The notes under the pieces: generated by a model | Databases searched by the model: none | What the model was told of the DNA's origin: nothing | The model's input: the letters and a program-made list of their open reading frames with translations, nothing else | In this document: positions 48,431-56,999 of the stretch, piece after piece | Layout of the letters: the number at the start of each line of letters is the position of its first letter | Numbering within the stretch: the first letter of the stretch is position 1 | Made by a program: the position numbers and the translations under genes | Assembly (NCBI GenBank): GCA_963783865.1 | Contig: CAWAPD010000003.1 | Location: 558,001 to 622,000 of the forward strand | From: CAWAPD01 sp963783865 | GTDB taxonomy: Bacteria > Actinomycetota > Thermoleophilia > UBA2241 | Length of the DNA stretch: 64,000 bases | Reading direction: 5' to 3'

Positions 48431-51400
48431 CAGCTCTTCACCTCGTTCTCTTCACAGACCTTGCCGAAGTCGCAGCGCAGGCAGCGCTGCGCCTCGGCCA
48501 CGGCCACATCGGCCGGCCACGAGAGCTCGACCTCGTCGAACCCGTTCACGCGCACCCCGGCGGCGACGACGGGCACCGCGGCCCGCTCGCGCTCGACGGG
48601 GTCGGCGTCGGGGTCGAAGACGGTGTCGACCGCGACGTCGCGGCGCCAGAAGGCGTGGTTGGCGCCGCTCAGGTACTGGTCGATGCCGACCGCGGCGCGC
48701 TCGCCGGCGGCGATGGCCTCGACGACCGACGACGGGCCCGTCGCGGCGTCGCCGCCGGCGAAGACCCACTCGAGCGACGTGCGGCCGGTGGCCGGGTCGA
48801 CGGCGATCCAGCCCTTGCGGTCGGTCTCGACGCCGGGTCCGAAGACGGCCGCGGCGTCGAGCGACTGCCCGATGGCCGCGATCACCTGGTCGCACTCGTA
48901 GACGAAGTCGGGGTTGCGGCCGGCGACGGGACGGCGCCGGCCGCTGCGGTCGTAGTCGCCCAGGACCATCGGCCGGCACTTCACGCCGACCAGCGTGCCG
49001 GTGTCCGGGTCGCGCACGATCTCGACCGGCGCCACGAGCGGCTGGACGACGATGCGCTCCTCGTCGGCGGCGTCGATCTCCTCGCCCCAGGCGGGCATCT
49101 GCGCGCGCGTGCGGCGGTAGAGGATGGTCACCTCGTCGGCGCCGAGCCGCAGGGCGGTGCGCGCGGCGTCGATGGCGGAGTTGCCGCCGCCGATCACGGC
49201 CACGCGCTTGCCTACGGCCGCGTGGCCGTCGACGTTGTACTCGCGCAGGAACGACAGCGCCTCGGTGACGCCCTCGCCGTCCTCGCCGGGGATGCCGATG
49301 GCGGCGCCCAGCGGGGCGCCGACGCCGGCGAACACGGCCTCGTAGCCCTGGGCCTTGAGGTCGTCGAGCGTGAAGTCGCGGCCCAGCGCCTTGCCGGTCT
49401 CGATCGTCACGCCCATCGCCTCGATCATGGCGATCTCGCGGCCGAGCTCCTCGCGCGGCAGACGGTAGGCCGGGATGGCCTGCACCAGCATGCCGCCCGG
49501 GCTGCTCTCGGCCTCGAAGACGGTGGGCCGGTAGCCGATCCGCGCCAGGAAGTAGGCGCACGACAGGCCGGCCGGACCGGAGCCGACGACGGCCACCTTG
49601 CGGGCCGCGTTCTCGTCGTCGACGAGCACGGTCGGCATCTGCGGTTCCGTCTCCTGCTCGGTCATGAACCGCTTGACGCCGCGAATCGCGACCGCCCCGT
49701 CGAGGCCGCCGCGCAGGCAGGCGCTCTCGCAGGGGTGGAAGCACACGCGGCCGCAGATCGAGGCCAGCGGGTTGCGCTCGCGGTGCAGCCGCAGCGCCTC
49801 GTCGAAGCGCTTCTCGCCGACCAGCGAGACGAACCCGGGCACGTTGACGTCGGCCGGGCAGGCGTTGGTGCAGCGGGCGATGAACATCGGCGCGCAGACG
49901 CCGGCCTCGCAGCGCTGGTCGCGGATGTGGGCCTCCCACTCGCCGCGGAAGTGGCGGATCATCGACAGCACCGGGTTGGGCGCCGTCTGGCCGAGGCCGC
50001 AGAGGGCCGTCTGCTTGATCTGCTCGCCGAGGTCGAGCAGGCGCTCGATGTCGCCCTCCTCGCCGTCGCCGTTGCAGATGCGCTCGACGATCTCGAGCAT
50101 GCGCTTGGTGCCCACGCGGCAGGGCGGGCACTTGCCGCAGCTCTCCTCCTGCGTGAACTCGAGGAAGAAGCGGGCCATGTCGACCATGCACGAGTCCTCG
50201 TCCATGACGACCATGCCGCCCGAGCCCATGATGGCGCCGAGCTCCTGCAGCGATTCGTAGTCGACCGGGGTGTCGAGGTGCCAGTAGGGGATGCAGCCAC
50301 CGGAGGGGCCGCCGAGCTGCACGGCCTTGAGGGCCTTGCCGCCGGGCACGCCGCCGCCGATCTCGTTGATGATCTCGCCGAGCTGCATGCCGATCGGCAC
50401 CTCGACCAGGCCGGCGTGCTGGATGTTGCCGCCCAGCGCGAAGACCTTGGTGCCCTTGCTCTTCTCGGTGCCAGTGCTGGCGAACCACTCGGCGCCCCTG
50501 AGGATGATCGGGTTGATGTTGGCGTAGGTCTCGACGTTGTTCAGGACGCTGGGCTTGCCCCACAGGCCCTTGACCGCCGGGAACGGCGGACGCGGGCGAG
50601 GCTCGCCGCGGTGGCCCTCGATCGAGGTCATGAGCGCGGTCTCCTCGCCGCAGACGAAGGCGCCGGAGCCCATGCGGATCTCGAGGTCGAAGGCGAAGCC
50701 CGACCCCATGATGTCGTCGCCCAGCAGGCCGTACTCGCGCGCCTGGTCGATCGCGTACTGCAGGCGCTCGACGGCCAGCGGGTACTCGGCGCGCACGTAC
50801 ACGAAGCCCTCGTGCGCGCCGATCGCGTAGGCTCCGATCGCCATGCCCTCGATGATGGAGTGCGGGTCGCCTTCGAGCACCGACCGGTCCATGAACGCGC
50901 CCGGGTCGCCTTCGTCGGCGTTGCACAGGATGTACTTGACGTCGCTCTGCTGCTGCAGCGCGAAGCGCCACTTGAGGCCGGTCGGGAACCCGGCGCCGCC
51001 GCGGCCGCGAAGGCCCGAGGCGAGCACCTCGTCGACGACCTGCGCCGGCGTCATCTCGGTCAGCGCCTTGGCGAGCGCCATGTAGCCCTCGCGGGCGATG
51101 TACTCCTCGATGCGCAGCGGGTCGATCAGGCCGCTGTTGCGCAGCACGATCTTCACCTGGCGGTTGAAGAACTCGACGTCGCGCATCTCGGCCTGGGACT
51201 TCTCGGTGCCCGGCGCCGTGCTGATCAGGCGCGGGACGATGCGCCCCTTGAGCAGGTGCTCCTCGACGATCTCGGCGACGTCCGGCACCTGGATGTTCTG
51301 GTAGAAGACCCCGTCGGGGTAGACGAGGGCGACCGGCCCCATCACGCAGGGGCCGAGGCAGCCGGTCTCGACGACCCGGACCTCGTCGGCCAAGGCGTGC

Positions 51401-51501
51401 TTCTCCAACTCTGTCGTGAAGGCCGCGCTCACGGCGAGGGCGCCCGAGGCGATGCATCCCCCGCCGGTGCAGACCAGCACGTGGCTTCTTGCCTGTTCCA
51501 T
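48430..51501 (-). CDS. NuoF-like hydrogenase subunit fused to a GltD/NfnB-like flavoprotein
   Basis: A 1023-aa fusion. Residues 1-110: thioredoxin-fold 2Fe-2S domain (CTGGGCIASGA, CLGPCVMG). Residues about 125-540: NuoF with FMN/NADH motifs (GLRGRGGAGFPTG, CNADEGDPGAFMDR, CGEETALM) and the ESCGKCPPCR cluster. Residues about 560-1010: GltD/NfnB-like module with Fe-S cysteines (CTNACPADVNVP, CGRVCFHPCESAC), FAD motif VVGSGPAGLS and NAD(P) motif VIGGGNSAID. The tail has CLRCDFGKVC. Two nicotinamide-binding flavin sites suggest coupling of NADH, NADPH and ferredoxin, as in Sporomusa-type transhydrogenase complexes (from memory). It is cotranscribed with hydA2. Confidence 0.93.
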   Translation of the reverse strand: MEQARSHVLVCTGGGCIASGALAVSAAFTTELEKHALADEVRVVETGCLGPCVMGPVALVYPDGVFYQNIQVPDVAEIVEEHLLKGRIVPRLISTAPGTEKSQAEMRDVEFFNRQVKIVLRNSGLIDPLRIEEYIAREGYMALAKALTEMTPAQVVDEVLASGLRGRGGAGFPTGLKWRFALQQQSDVKYILCNADEGDPGAFMDRSVLEGDPHSIIEGMAIGAYAIGAHEGFVYVRAEYPLAVERLQYAIDQAREYGLLGDDIMGSGFAFDLEIRMGSGAFVCGEETALMTSIEGHRGEPRPRPPFPAVKGLWGKPSVLNNVETYANINPIILRGAEWFASTGTEKSKGTKVFALGGNIQHAGLVEVPIGMQLGEIINEIGGGVPGGKALKAVQLGGPSGGCIPYWHLDTPVDYESLQELGAIMGSGGMVVMDEDSCMVDMARFFLEFTQEESCGKCPPCRVGTKRMLEIVERICNGDGEEGDIERLLDLGEQIKQTALCGLGQTAPNPVLSMIRHFRGEWEAHIRDQRCEAGVCAPMFIARCTNACPADVNVPGFVSLVGEKRFDEALRLHRERNPLASICGRVCFHPCESACLRGGLDGAVAIRGVKRFMTEQETEPQMPTVLVDDENAARKVAVVGSGPAGLSCAYFLARIGYRPTVFEAESSPGGMLVQAIPAYRLPREELGREIAMIEAMGVTIETGKALGRDFTLDDLKAQGYEAVFAGVGAPLGAAIGIPGEDGEGVTEALSFLREYNVDGHAAVGKRVAVIGGGNSAIDAARTALRLGADEVTILYRRTRAQMPAWGEEIDAADEERIVVQPLVAPVEIVRDPDTGTLVGVKCRPMVLGDYDRSGRRRPVAGRNPDFVYECDQVIAAIGQSLDAAAVFGPGVETDRKGWIAVDPATGRTSLEWVFAGGDAATGPSSVVEAIAAGERAAVGIDQYLSGANHAFWRRDVAVDTVFDPDADPVERERAAVPVVAAGVRVNGFDEVELSWPADVAVAEAQRCLRCDFGKVCEENEVKS

Positions 51502-51525
51502 AGCTCCGCTTCCTTCGCTGTCTCG

Positions 51526-51897
51526 CTAGGACCTGATGAGCAAGTCGCCGGCGGGCGCGCCGCCGGCGAGGTGCTCCTCGACGATCCGGTGGACCTTGCC
51601 GTCGTCGAGGAGCCCGTAGTGGTACAGGGTCCCGTCGGCGGTCGTGACGGTGATCATGGGCTCCTCTTCGCAGAGCCCGGCGCAGCCGGACTGGCGCAGG
51701 GTGACGTGGTCGACGCCCTGCTCGGCCAGCTCGCGCATGAAGGCGGCGATGACGTCGCGCGCCCCGGCGGCGATGCCGCAGGTGCCCATGTGGACCGTCA
51801 CCTGCACGTCCTTGGCGCCCTCGCGCAGCTCGACGTCGGCCTTCGCCTTCTCGGCCAGGGCCTTGAGGTCGGCGGGGCTGGTGATCTTCTCAGCCAT
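51526..51897 (-). CDS. thioredoxin-like [2Fe-2S] ferredoxin
   Basis: A 123-aa thioredoxin-fold [2Fe-2S] protein resembling the small subunits of NADP-linked hydrogenases (HndB-like). It has the four ligands in two pairs, HMGTCGIAAGA and SGCAGLCEE. It starts MAEKITSPADLKALAEKAKAD; the first half is helical and Lys/Glu-rich. ATG 51897 is three bases from the nuoE stop, implying coupling. It is probably an electron carrier or structural subunit of hydrogenase 2. Confidence 0.9.
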   Translation of the reverse strand: MAEKITSPADLKALAEKAKADVELREGAKDVQVTVHMGTCGIAAGARDVIAAFMRELAEQGVDHVTLRQSGCAGLCEEEPMITVTTADGTLYHYGLLDDGKVHRIVEEHLAGGAPAGDLLIRS

Positions 51898-51899
51898 GG

Positions 51900-52424
51900 C
51901 TAGGCGCTCCTTTCGGCGACCGCCGGCTCGCGATAGCAGTCGAGCACGGCGTTGATGCGCTTGGGCTTCACACGGTGGTGCACGTCGTCGTCGATCATGA
52001 TGACGGGGGCGAGGCCGCAGGCGCCGAAGCAGCGCCCGACCTCGAGCGAGAACAGGCGGTCCTCGGTGGTGCCGCCGACGTCGACGCCGAGCTGCTTCTT
52101 GAGCGACTCGAGCACGGCGATGCCGCCGCGCACGTAGCAGGCCGTGCCCAGGCAGACCCGGATCACGTGCTTGCCGCGCGGGACGGTCGAGAAGAACGAG
52201 TAGAAGCCGACCACGCCGGCGACCTCGCTGTACGGCTTGCGCAGGCGCAGGGCGATCCGCTTCATGGCGACTTCGGGCAGGTAGCCGAAGATCCCCTGGG
52301 CCAGCTGCAGCACCGGGATCAGCGCGCCCGGCCGGCCCTCGTAGCCGTCGATCACCTCGTCGAGGCGGCGGAGAAGCTCCTCCTCCGAGGCCTCTCCGCA
52401 CATGCACTGGACCACGTCACTCAT
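51900..52424 (-). CDS. NuoE-like [2Fe-2S] subunit (HydC) of hydrogenase 2
   Basis: A 174-aa NuoE/HydC protein: helical N-terminus (LIPVLQLAQGIFGYLPEVAM) and a thioredoxin-fold [2Fe-2S] domain with VCLGTACYVRG and GRCFGACGLAP. It mediates electron transfer between the NuoF FMN and HydA. It overlaps the preceding HATPase gene by 4 bp. Unlike hydrogenase 1, where this domain is fused to NuoF, hydrogenase 2 keeps it separate. Confidence 0.94.
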   Translation of the reverse strand: MSDVVQCMCGEASEEELLRRLDEVIDGYEGRPGALIPVLQLAQGIFGYLPEVAMKRIALRLRKPYSEVAGVVGFYSFFSTVPRGKHVIRVCLGTACYVRGGIAVLESLKKQLGVDVGGTTEDRLFSLEVGRCFGACGLAPVIMIDDDVHHRVKPKRINAVLDCYREPAVAERSA

Positions 52425-52984
52425 CCCACGCTCCTTCTGTTCTCTTCCACAGCGCTCTCACTGTCGGGTGTCGGTGTCGTCGCGTCGCAGGCCCGCAGGA
52501 GCGCCGTGAGGCGCTCCGTCTCGGGACTGCGACGCGTGAGGTCGGCGGCGGCGAGCGCGCAGCGCTCGCCGCCGCCGACCGCCTCGAGCGTGAAGCTCAC
52601 GCCCGGGTTGGTGGCGGCCATGACGACCACGGTCGAGACCAGGTCGCCCAGCGGCGGCCGGTCGACGTGGCCCAGGCCCATCTCGGCGAACGCGCCGGCG
52701 CCGCCCAGGTCCTCCGACCCGGTCAGACGCAGCGAGCCGCCGGCGGCTTCGACGGCCTCGGCGAACAGGCTCAGGCCGAGGCCGGTGCGCTTGCCCGGCT
52801 TGGTCGTGAAGAACGGGTCCGCCGCCCGGCCGGCGTCGCCGGGCAGCCCGGGGCCGTCGTCCTCGATCGCGATCGCCAGGCGGTCGCGGTCGAGGTCGAC
52901 GGTGACCCGGGTCCGCACCTGCGTGGCGCCGGCCCGCACGCTGTTCTCGAGCAGCTCGAGCGCGTAGAGCGACAGGTCATGCAT
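52421..52984 (-). CDS. stand-alone HATPase protein (HydD-like)
   Basis: A 187-aa protein consisting of a GHKL ATPase domain: N-box ELLENSVRAGA, G1 DDGPGLP, G2 TGLGLSLF and a C-terminal strand region. There is no His phosphoacceptor or sensor domain. Similar proteins accompany hydrogenase clusters in thermophilic Firmicutes (from memory). It could inhibit a sigma factor or act with the hydrogenase-like sensors; its role is unproven. It overlaps both flanking genes, so it is part of the operon running from rex to hydA2. Confidence 0.85.
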   Translation of the reverse strand: MHDLSLYALELLENSVRAGATQVRTRVTVDLDRDRLAIAIEDDGPGLPGDAGRAADPFFTTKPGKRTGLGLSLFAEAVEAAGGSLRLTGSEDLGGAGAFAEMGLGHVDRPPLGDLVSTVVVMAATNPGVSFTLEAVGGGERCALAAADLTRRSPETERLTALLRACDATTPTPDSESAVEENRRSVG

Positions 52985-53714
52985 CCAGGACCTTCCGTCC
53001 GTCCTTGCCGTGCACGGCCAGCCGCAGCTCGGCGAACGTCGCCGCCTGCAGCTCGAGGGCGGTGCTCGCGGCGCCGACGTCCTCGAGGAAGTGCGCGTCC
53101 GAGGAGTACAGAAGCGGCAGCCGGTGCTCGCGGAACTTCGCCGCCTCGGGCGAGCCGGGCACGACGTGGCGCGACAGCTCGGCGGCGTCGAGGCCGGCGT
53201 CGTAGGGGAAGAAGCCGAGCTGCCCGAGCACGCCGAAGTGCGGGCGGTCGATGTGCGCCGCGACGGCGATGCCGCCGTAGTTCTGGATCAGCGCCACGGC
53301 GTTCTCGAGGCGCAGCCCGGTGGCCGTGGCCAGGGCCTTGTCCTCGCCGGCGACGACGGCGCCGGTGGAGTCCATCACGTACTGCTCGCCGAAGAAGCGG
53401 TTGTAGTCGCCCTGGGCGGCCGGCAGGGTGTTACCGATCGTGTCGCCGACCAGGGACGCGGTCGTGGCGCTGGGCAGCAGCCCGACGACGTGCACCTCCT
53501 CGGCGGTCGTGATCTCGATCCCGGCGACGACCGTCAGCCGGTCTCCGGCCGCCGCCTGCACGGCCGGAACGTTGCGGGCGCTGTTGTGGTCGCAGACGGC
53601 GATCATGTCGAGCCCGCGCGCCAGTGCGGCCTCGACCAGGGCGGCCGGCGTCATCTCATCGGCCGCGCACGGCGACAGCGCCGTGTGGAGATGGAGGTCG
53701 GCGCGGACCATCAC
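52977..53714 (-). CDS. PHP-domain phosphoesterase
   Basis: A 245-aa PHP-family metallohydrolase. Metal motifs are present: RADLHLHTALSPC, VCDHNSARN, GIEITTAEEVHV, AAHIDRP and LLYSSDAHF. The family includes histidinol-phosphate phosphatase and nucleotide 3',5'-phosphatases; the substrate here is unknown. It is embedded in the hydrogenase 2 operon, where PHP proteins recur in anaerobes (from memory), suggesting a regulatory or repair role. ATG 53714 overlaps the DRTGG gene stop. Confidence 0.88.
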   Translation of the reverse strand: MMVRADLHLHTALSPCAADEMTPAALVEAALARGLDMIAVCDHNSARNVPAVQAAAGDRLTVVAGIEITTAEEVHVVGLLPSATTASLVGDTIGNTLPAAQGDYNRFFGEQYVMDSTGAVVAGEDKALATATGLRLENAVALIQNYGGIAVAAHIDRPHFGVLGQLGFFPYDAGLDAAELSRHVVPGSPEAAKFREHRLPLLYSSDAHFLEDVGAASTALELQAATFAELRLAVHGKDGRKVLDA

Positions 53715-54064
53715 GCCCCGCGACCCTTCACGCCCAGCGCGTACAGGCGGCCGACGACCTCGAAGGTGTCGGCGACCGTCGAGTACAGGTGCAGGCCCTC
53801 GGCCACGGCCTTCTCGACCACGTCGGCCTCGGGCACGCGGCCCGACGTGAAGACGACGGCGCCGAGCTCGGCGTGGCTGGCCACGGCGATCACGTTCAGG
53901 TGCACCTGCAGGGTGACCAGCACGCCGTCCTGCGGCGCGTTGGCGAGCACGTCGCTCAGCAGGTCGGACGCGTAGCCGGCGGTGATCCCGGTGTCGGCGG
54001 GCGTGTCGAGCTGCGGCGTCAGATGCTTGAGCTCGAGCTCTCGGGCGATGGTCTCCAGATCCAT
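53711..54064 (-). CDS. stand-alone DRTGG-domain protein
   Basis: A 117-aa DRTGG-type domain protein: it starts MDLETIARELELKHLTP, with GITAGYASDLLSDVLANA and a LVTLQVHLNVIAVASHAEL core. DRTGG domains are putative regulatory modules of unknown ligand. A related domain is fused to the C-terminus of Rex in this same cluster. It lies between the hydrogenase-like sensor and the PHP gene, tightly spaced (one base after the sensor stop). Confidence 0.82.
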   Translation of the reverse strand: MDLETIARELELKHLTPQLDTPADTGITAGYASDLLSDVLANAPQDGVLVTLQVHLNVIAVASHAELGAVVFTSGRVPEADVVEKAVAEGLHLYSTVADTFEVVGRLYALGVKGRGA

Positions 54065-54065
54065 G

Positions 54066-55614
54066 TCACACCTCGTGGTCGGGGAGGTACGGGCAAAGCT
54101 CGACGGTCGCTCGGTCGAGCACGACGTCCTCTGCGAGCGCGGCGCAGGTCGGCGCCCCGCAGGCGCCGCAGTCCTTGCCGGGCAGGGAGCGGCGGACGGT
54201 GTCGAGGCGGCCGAGCTTGGCGATCGCCTCGGCCATGTCGTCGTCCAGGCGGATGCCGGGACGCGGGGCGTAGGGGGTGGCGCGCGGCAGGCCACGGGCG
54301 GCGGGCGCCTCTGCGGCGCCGCCGTCCGCGGCCCACCGGGCGCGCGCCACGTAGGGGTCCTCGGCCAGCAGGGGCGAGCCGAAGCAGCCGCCGTCGCAGA
54401 CGAACAGCTCGATCGCCGGCACGCGCGTGAGCAGGCCGTCCTCGATGCGCTCGAGCACGGCCAGCACGTGGGCGATCCCGGTCACGCGCAGCACGCCGTC
54501 GTCGTCGGGCAGCGATCCGAGCGCGCTTGCCGCACGCGCGGGAGCGGCCGCGACGACCGGCAGCACCGCGTCGCGGAGCAGGTGCGGCTCGAGCAGCGAG
54601 CTCGCGGCCGCCCCGCGCGCCAGCATGGCGCTGCGCTGGGCCGGGCAGGACACGACGAACGTCGTGTCCTGCCCGGCCTCGGCGTACAGCGCCTCCCACG
54701 GCGACGCCAGCGGCGCGAGGTGGCCGATCAGCGACGGGAACCTGAGCTCGACCAGGTCGACGACGGCCGGGCAGACGGGGGAGAGGACCGGCTGCGGGGC
54801 CGTGCCGGCCGCCGCCAGCGCCACGCAGCCGGCGCGCAGCGCCGCCTCGTGGGCCGCCGACGTGGCCACCTCGATGTAGCCGATCTGGGTGAGCGCGGCG
54901 GCCACGTCGGCGGCCGCCACGCGCTCGCCGAACCCGGCGAGGAAGGCGGGCGGCACGGCGATCGGCCGCGGCGCGCCCGGCGTGGCGTCGGGCGCCGTGT
55001 CGGCCAGCGCGAGGGCGCCGGTCGGGCAGGCGAGCGATGCAGCAGGTGCAGTCGATGCAGAGGTGTTCGAGCACCGACGGCACGCCCTCGCGCACGCGTA
55101 CGGCGCCCGTAGGGCAAGCGGTGAGGCAGCGGCGGCAGTCGCGGCAGAGCTCGGCCACGACCTGCAGCGACAGGGCCGGCGCGGCGGCCGCGACCTGCGG
55201 CCGCAGGAAGACGCTGAAGCGGACGGTCGTGCCGGCGCCGGCGTCGGACGAGATCGTGAACTCGTCGCTGTTGTTGCGGATGTTGGGCAGGCCCAGCCCG
55301 GCGCCGAAACCCAGCGACCGGGCCTCGGCCGACGCGGTCGACCAGCCTTCGGTCAGGGCCAGGTCGAGGTCGGGGATGCCGGGACCCTCGTCGCTGACGG
55401 TCATGTCGACGCGGTCGTCGCCGATGGCCGCCTCGAGACGGCCCCCGCGCGCGTGGATGACGACGTTCATCTCGGCCTCGTAGGCGGCGATCATCGCGCG
55501 GCGGATGGCGTCGGGGTCGGCGCCGATCCGCTTGAGGTGGGTCTTGACGGCGCGCGAGGCGTAGCCCGCCTCGTCGTAGTCGCCGCCCTGGATGTCGAAG
55601 CCCACGGTCTCCAT
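54066..55614 (-). CDS. HATPase-ferredoxin-[FeFe]-hydrogenase-like regulatory protein, frameshifted
   Basis: Reading across one extra base at about 55032, a 515-aa protein. Residues about 1-145: RsbW-like GHKL ATPase (IPDLDLALTEGWST, GAGLGLPNI). Residues 165-210: two [4Fe-4S] motifs (CRDCRRCLTAC, CIDCTCC...ACP). Residues 230-440: hydrogenase-like domain with strongly modified motifs (SPVCPAVVDL, VSCPAQRSAM, CDGGCFGSP). C-terminus: Fe-S motif CGACGAPTC. The ATPase precedes the hydrogenase part, the reverse of the kinase at 44168-46177. Catalysis of H2 turnover is unlikely; sensing is more plausible. Confidence 0.82.
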
Positions 55615-55618
55615 CGCG

Positions 55619-56665
55619 TCAGGCGTCGGCGGGGGAGAGGTTCTGGTACAGGCGGCCGCAGGTCTCGAACACGCCGATCGGCGAGACCAGCAGCACGGTG
55701 CCGGTGCTGCCGGCGCGGGCGACGATCTCGGGAGAGGGCTCGACGTCGTTGACGAAGCAGATCGCCGGCACGTCCATCAACTCGGCGACGCGGATCATCT
55801 GCAGGCTCATGAGGTTGGTGACCAGGAGGGTCTTCTCGGAGGCCTCGTTCAGCAGGTCGCTCACCCGGTCGCCGGCGTAGATGCGGCACACCGAGCGGTC
55901 GCCGGCGTAGCCGGCGACGACGCGGGCGCCGATGCGCTGGGCGAGGTCGTCGACCTTGACCTCGTGGCCGGCGAGGATGGTCTCGAGCTCCTTGATCAGG
56001 GGAGCGGCGTTGTCGCCGTTGCCGCCGTTCTCGCCCTCGGCGCGCTCGGCGGCCGCCTCGCGCGCCACGTAGGCGGCGGTCTCGAGCGCGGCCGTGATGT
56101 CCATGTCGAGGACCGCGACCGACTCGGGCACGTGCAGCGGCGTGGCCGCGAAGCTCACGATGCTGCGCACGCCTGCGCGCGCGAGCGTGTCGGCGGTCGC
56201 CTGGGCCGGCTCGGGCGGGACGGCGAGGATGGCGATCGAGATGCCCAGGTCGCGGATCGTCTGCTCCATGGCGCCGGCGGCGAAGACGCGGCAGCCCTCG
56301 ATCGTCTGGCCGATCTTCGCCGGATCGTCGTCGAAGGCGGCGACGATGGCGAGCTTGGGGCGACGCCCGGCGAAGTGGGCGAGGATCGAGGCGCCGAGCT
56401 TGCCGACGCCGACCAGAGCCACATCCTGGCGGCGGGGGCCGTCGAGGAACTTGCCGATGCTGTCGATGCACTGCTCCACCTCGTAGCCGCGCGTGGGGGA
56501 GCCCGAGTAGCCGATCGCCATGAAGTCCCGGCGGACCTGCGCGGCGGTCACGCCGCCGAGGCGCGCGAGCTGGTGGGAGAAGACGTGCGTCGTGCCCTCG
56601 TCGAGCAGCGAGATGAGCAGCCGACGATACAGGCTCATGCGGGCGATCGTCTTGCGCGAGACCAT
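55619..56665 (-). CDS. rex: redox-sensing repressor Rex with a C-terminal DRTGG domain
   Basis: A 348-aa protein. Residues 1-80 are the Rex winged helix (ARMSLYRRLLISLLDE, SHQLARLGGVTAAQVRRDFMAIG). Residues 80-210 are the Rossmann domain with VALVGVGKLGASIL and FDDDPAKIG for NAD(H). Normal Rex ends near 210; here a linker (AERAEGENGGNGDN) leads to a DRTGG domain at about 225-345 (PLIKELETILAGHEV, GYAGDRSVCRIYAGDRVSDLL, LVTNLMSLQMIRVAEL). It heads the long minus-strand operon. Its own promoter is overlapped by a 13/14 Rex palindrome, so it is autoregulated. Confidence 0.93.
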   Translation of the reverse strand: MVSRKTIARMSLYRRLLISLLDEGTTHVFSHQLARLGGVTAAQVRRDFMAIGYSGSPTRGYEVEQCIDSIGKFLDGPRRQDVALVGVGKLGASILAHFAGRRPKLAIVAAFDDDPAKIGQTIEGCRVFAAGAMEQTIRDLGISIAILAVPPEPAQATADTLARAGVRSIVSFAATPLHVPESVAVLDMDITAALETAAYVAREAAAERAEGENGGNGDNAAPLIKELETILAGHEVKVDDLAQRIGARVVAGYAGDRSVCRIYAGDRVSDLLNEASEKTLLVTNLMSLQMIRVAELMDVPAICFVNDVEPSPEIVARAGSTGTVLLVSPIGVFETCGRLYQNLSPADA

Positions 56666-56719
56666 GGCCGGTGGCTCCTTGCGGGCTGGCGGTAGAGCGG
56701 ATCGTGCGCTTCTGTAACG

Positions 56720-56765
56720 TTGTGAAGCGATTCACAGCCTATAGGTCGTGAGGACCTTGTGTCAA
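56720..56765 (-). promoter_or_regulatory. rex promoter with overlapping Rex operator
   Basis: On the minus strand a consensus -35 TTGACA (56760-56765), a 16-base spacer and -10 TATAGG (56738-56743) are followed at once by the palindrome TTGTGAAGCGATTCACAG (plus strand, 56720-56737), a 13/14 Rex match. It lies 55 bp from the rex ATG. Binding would block the transcription start. Confidence 0.85.
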
Positions 56766-56774
56766 GCGGAACAA

Positions 56775-56824
56775 GGCGGGCGGCGATGGGTTTGGACAAA
56801 GGGGCCAAACCGCCGCCGCCCGCC
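56775..56824. repeat. bipartite inverted repeat between rex and the aminotransferase gene
   Basis: Outer arms GGCGGGCGGCG (56775-56785) and CGCCGCCCGCC (56814-56824) plus inner arms GGTTTGG/CCAAACC flank ACAAAGGGG. It sits between divergent genes, where a terminator is not expected. The inner TGGACAAAGGGG also occurs at the Rrf2 promoter (61968-61979). Confidence 0.55.
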
Positions 56825-56999
56825 TCTCACTTCCGTGCCCGCGGGACGGTCGTTGTGCGCGGTGGCCTGACGTAGTATGTGCCTGCAATCCGGGCTCCAC
56901 GCCGGGCCTTTCGCGCTCCGCGGGCGAGCCGGAGATCGTCGGTCGACAGGCCTTCCCGTCCCACAGGCCGGTGAGGGCGTCACGGTACGGAGGTCCTTC

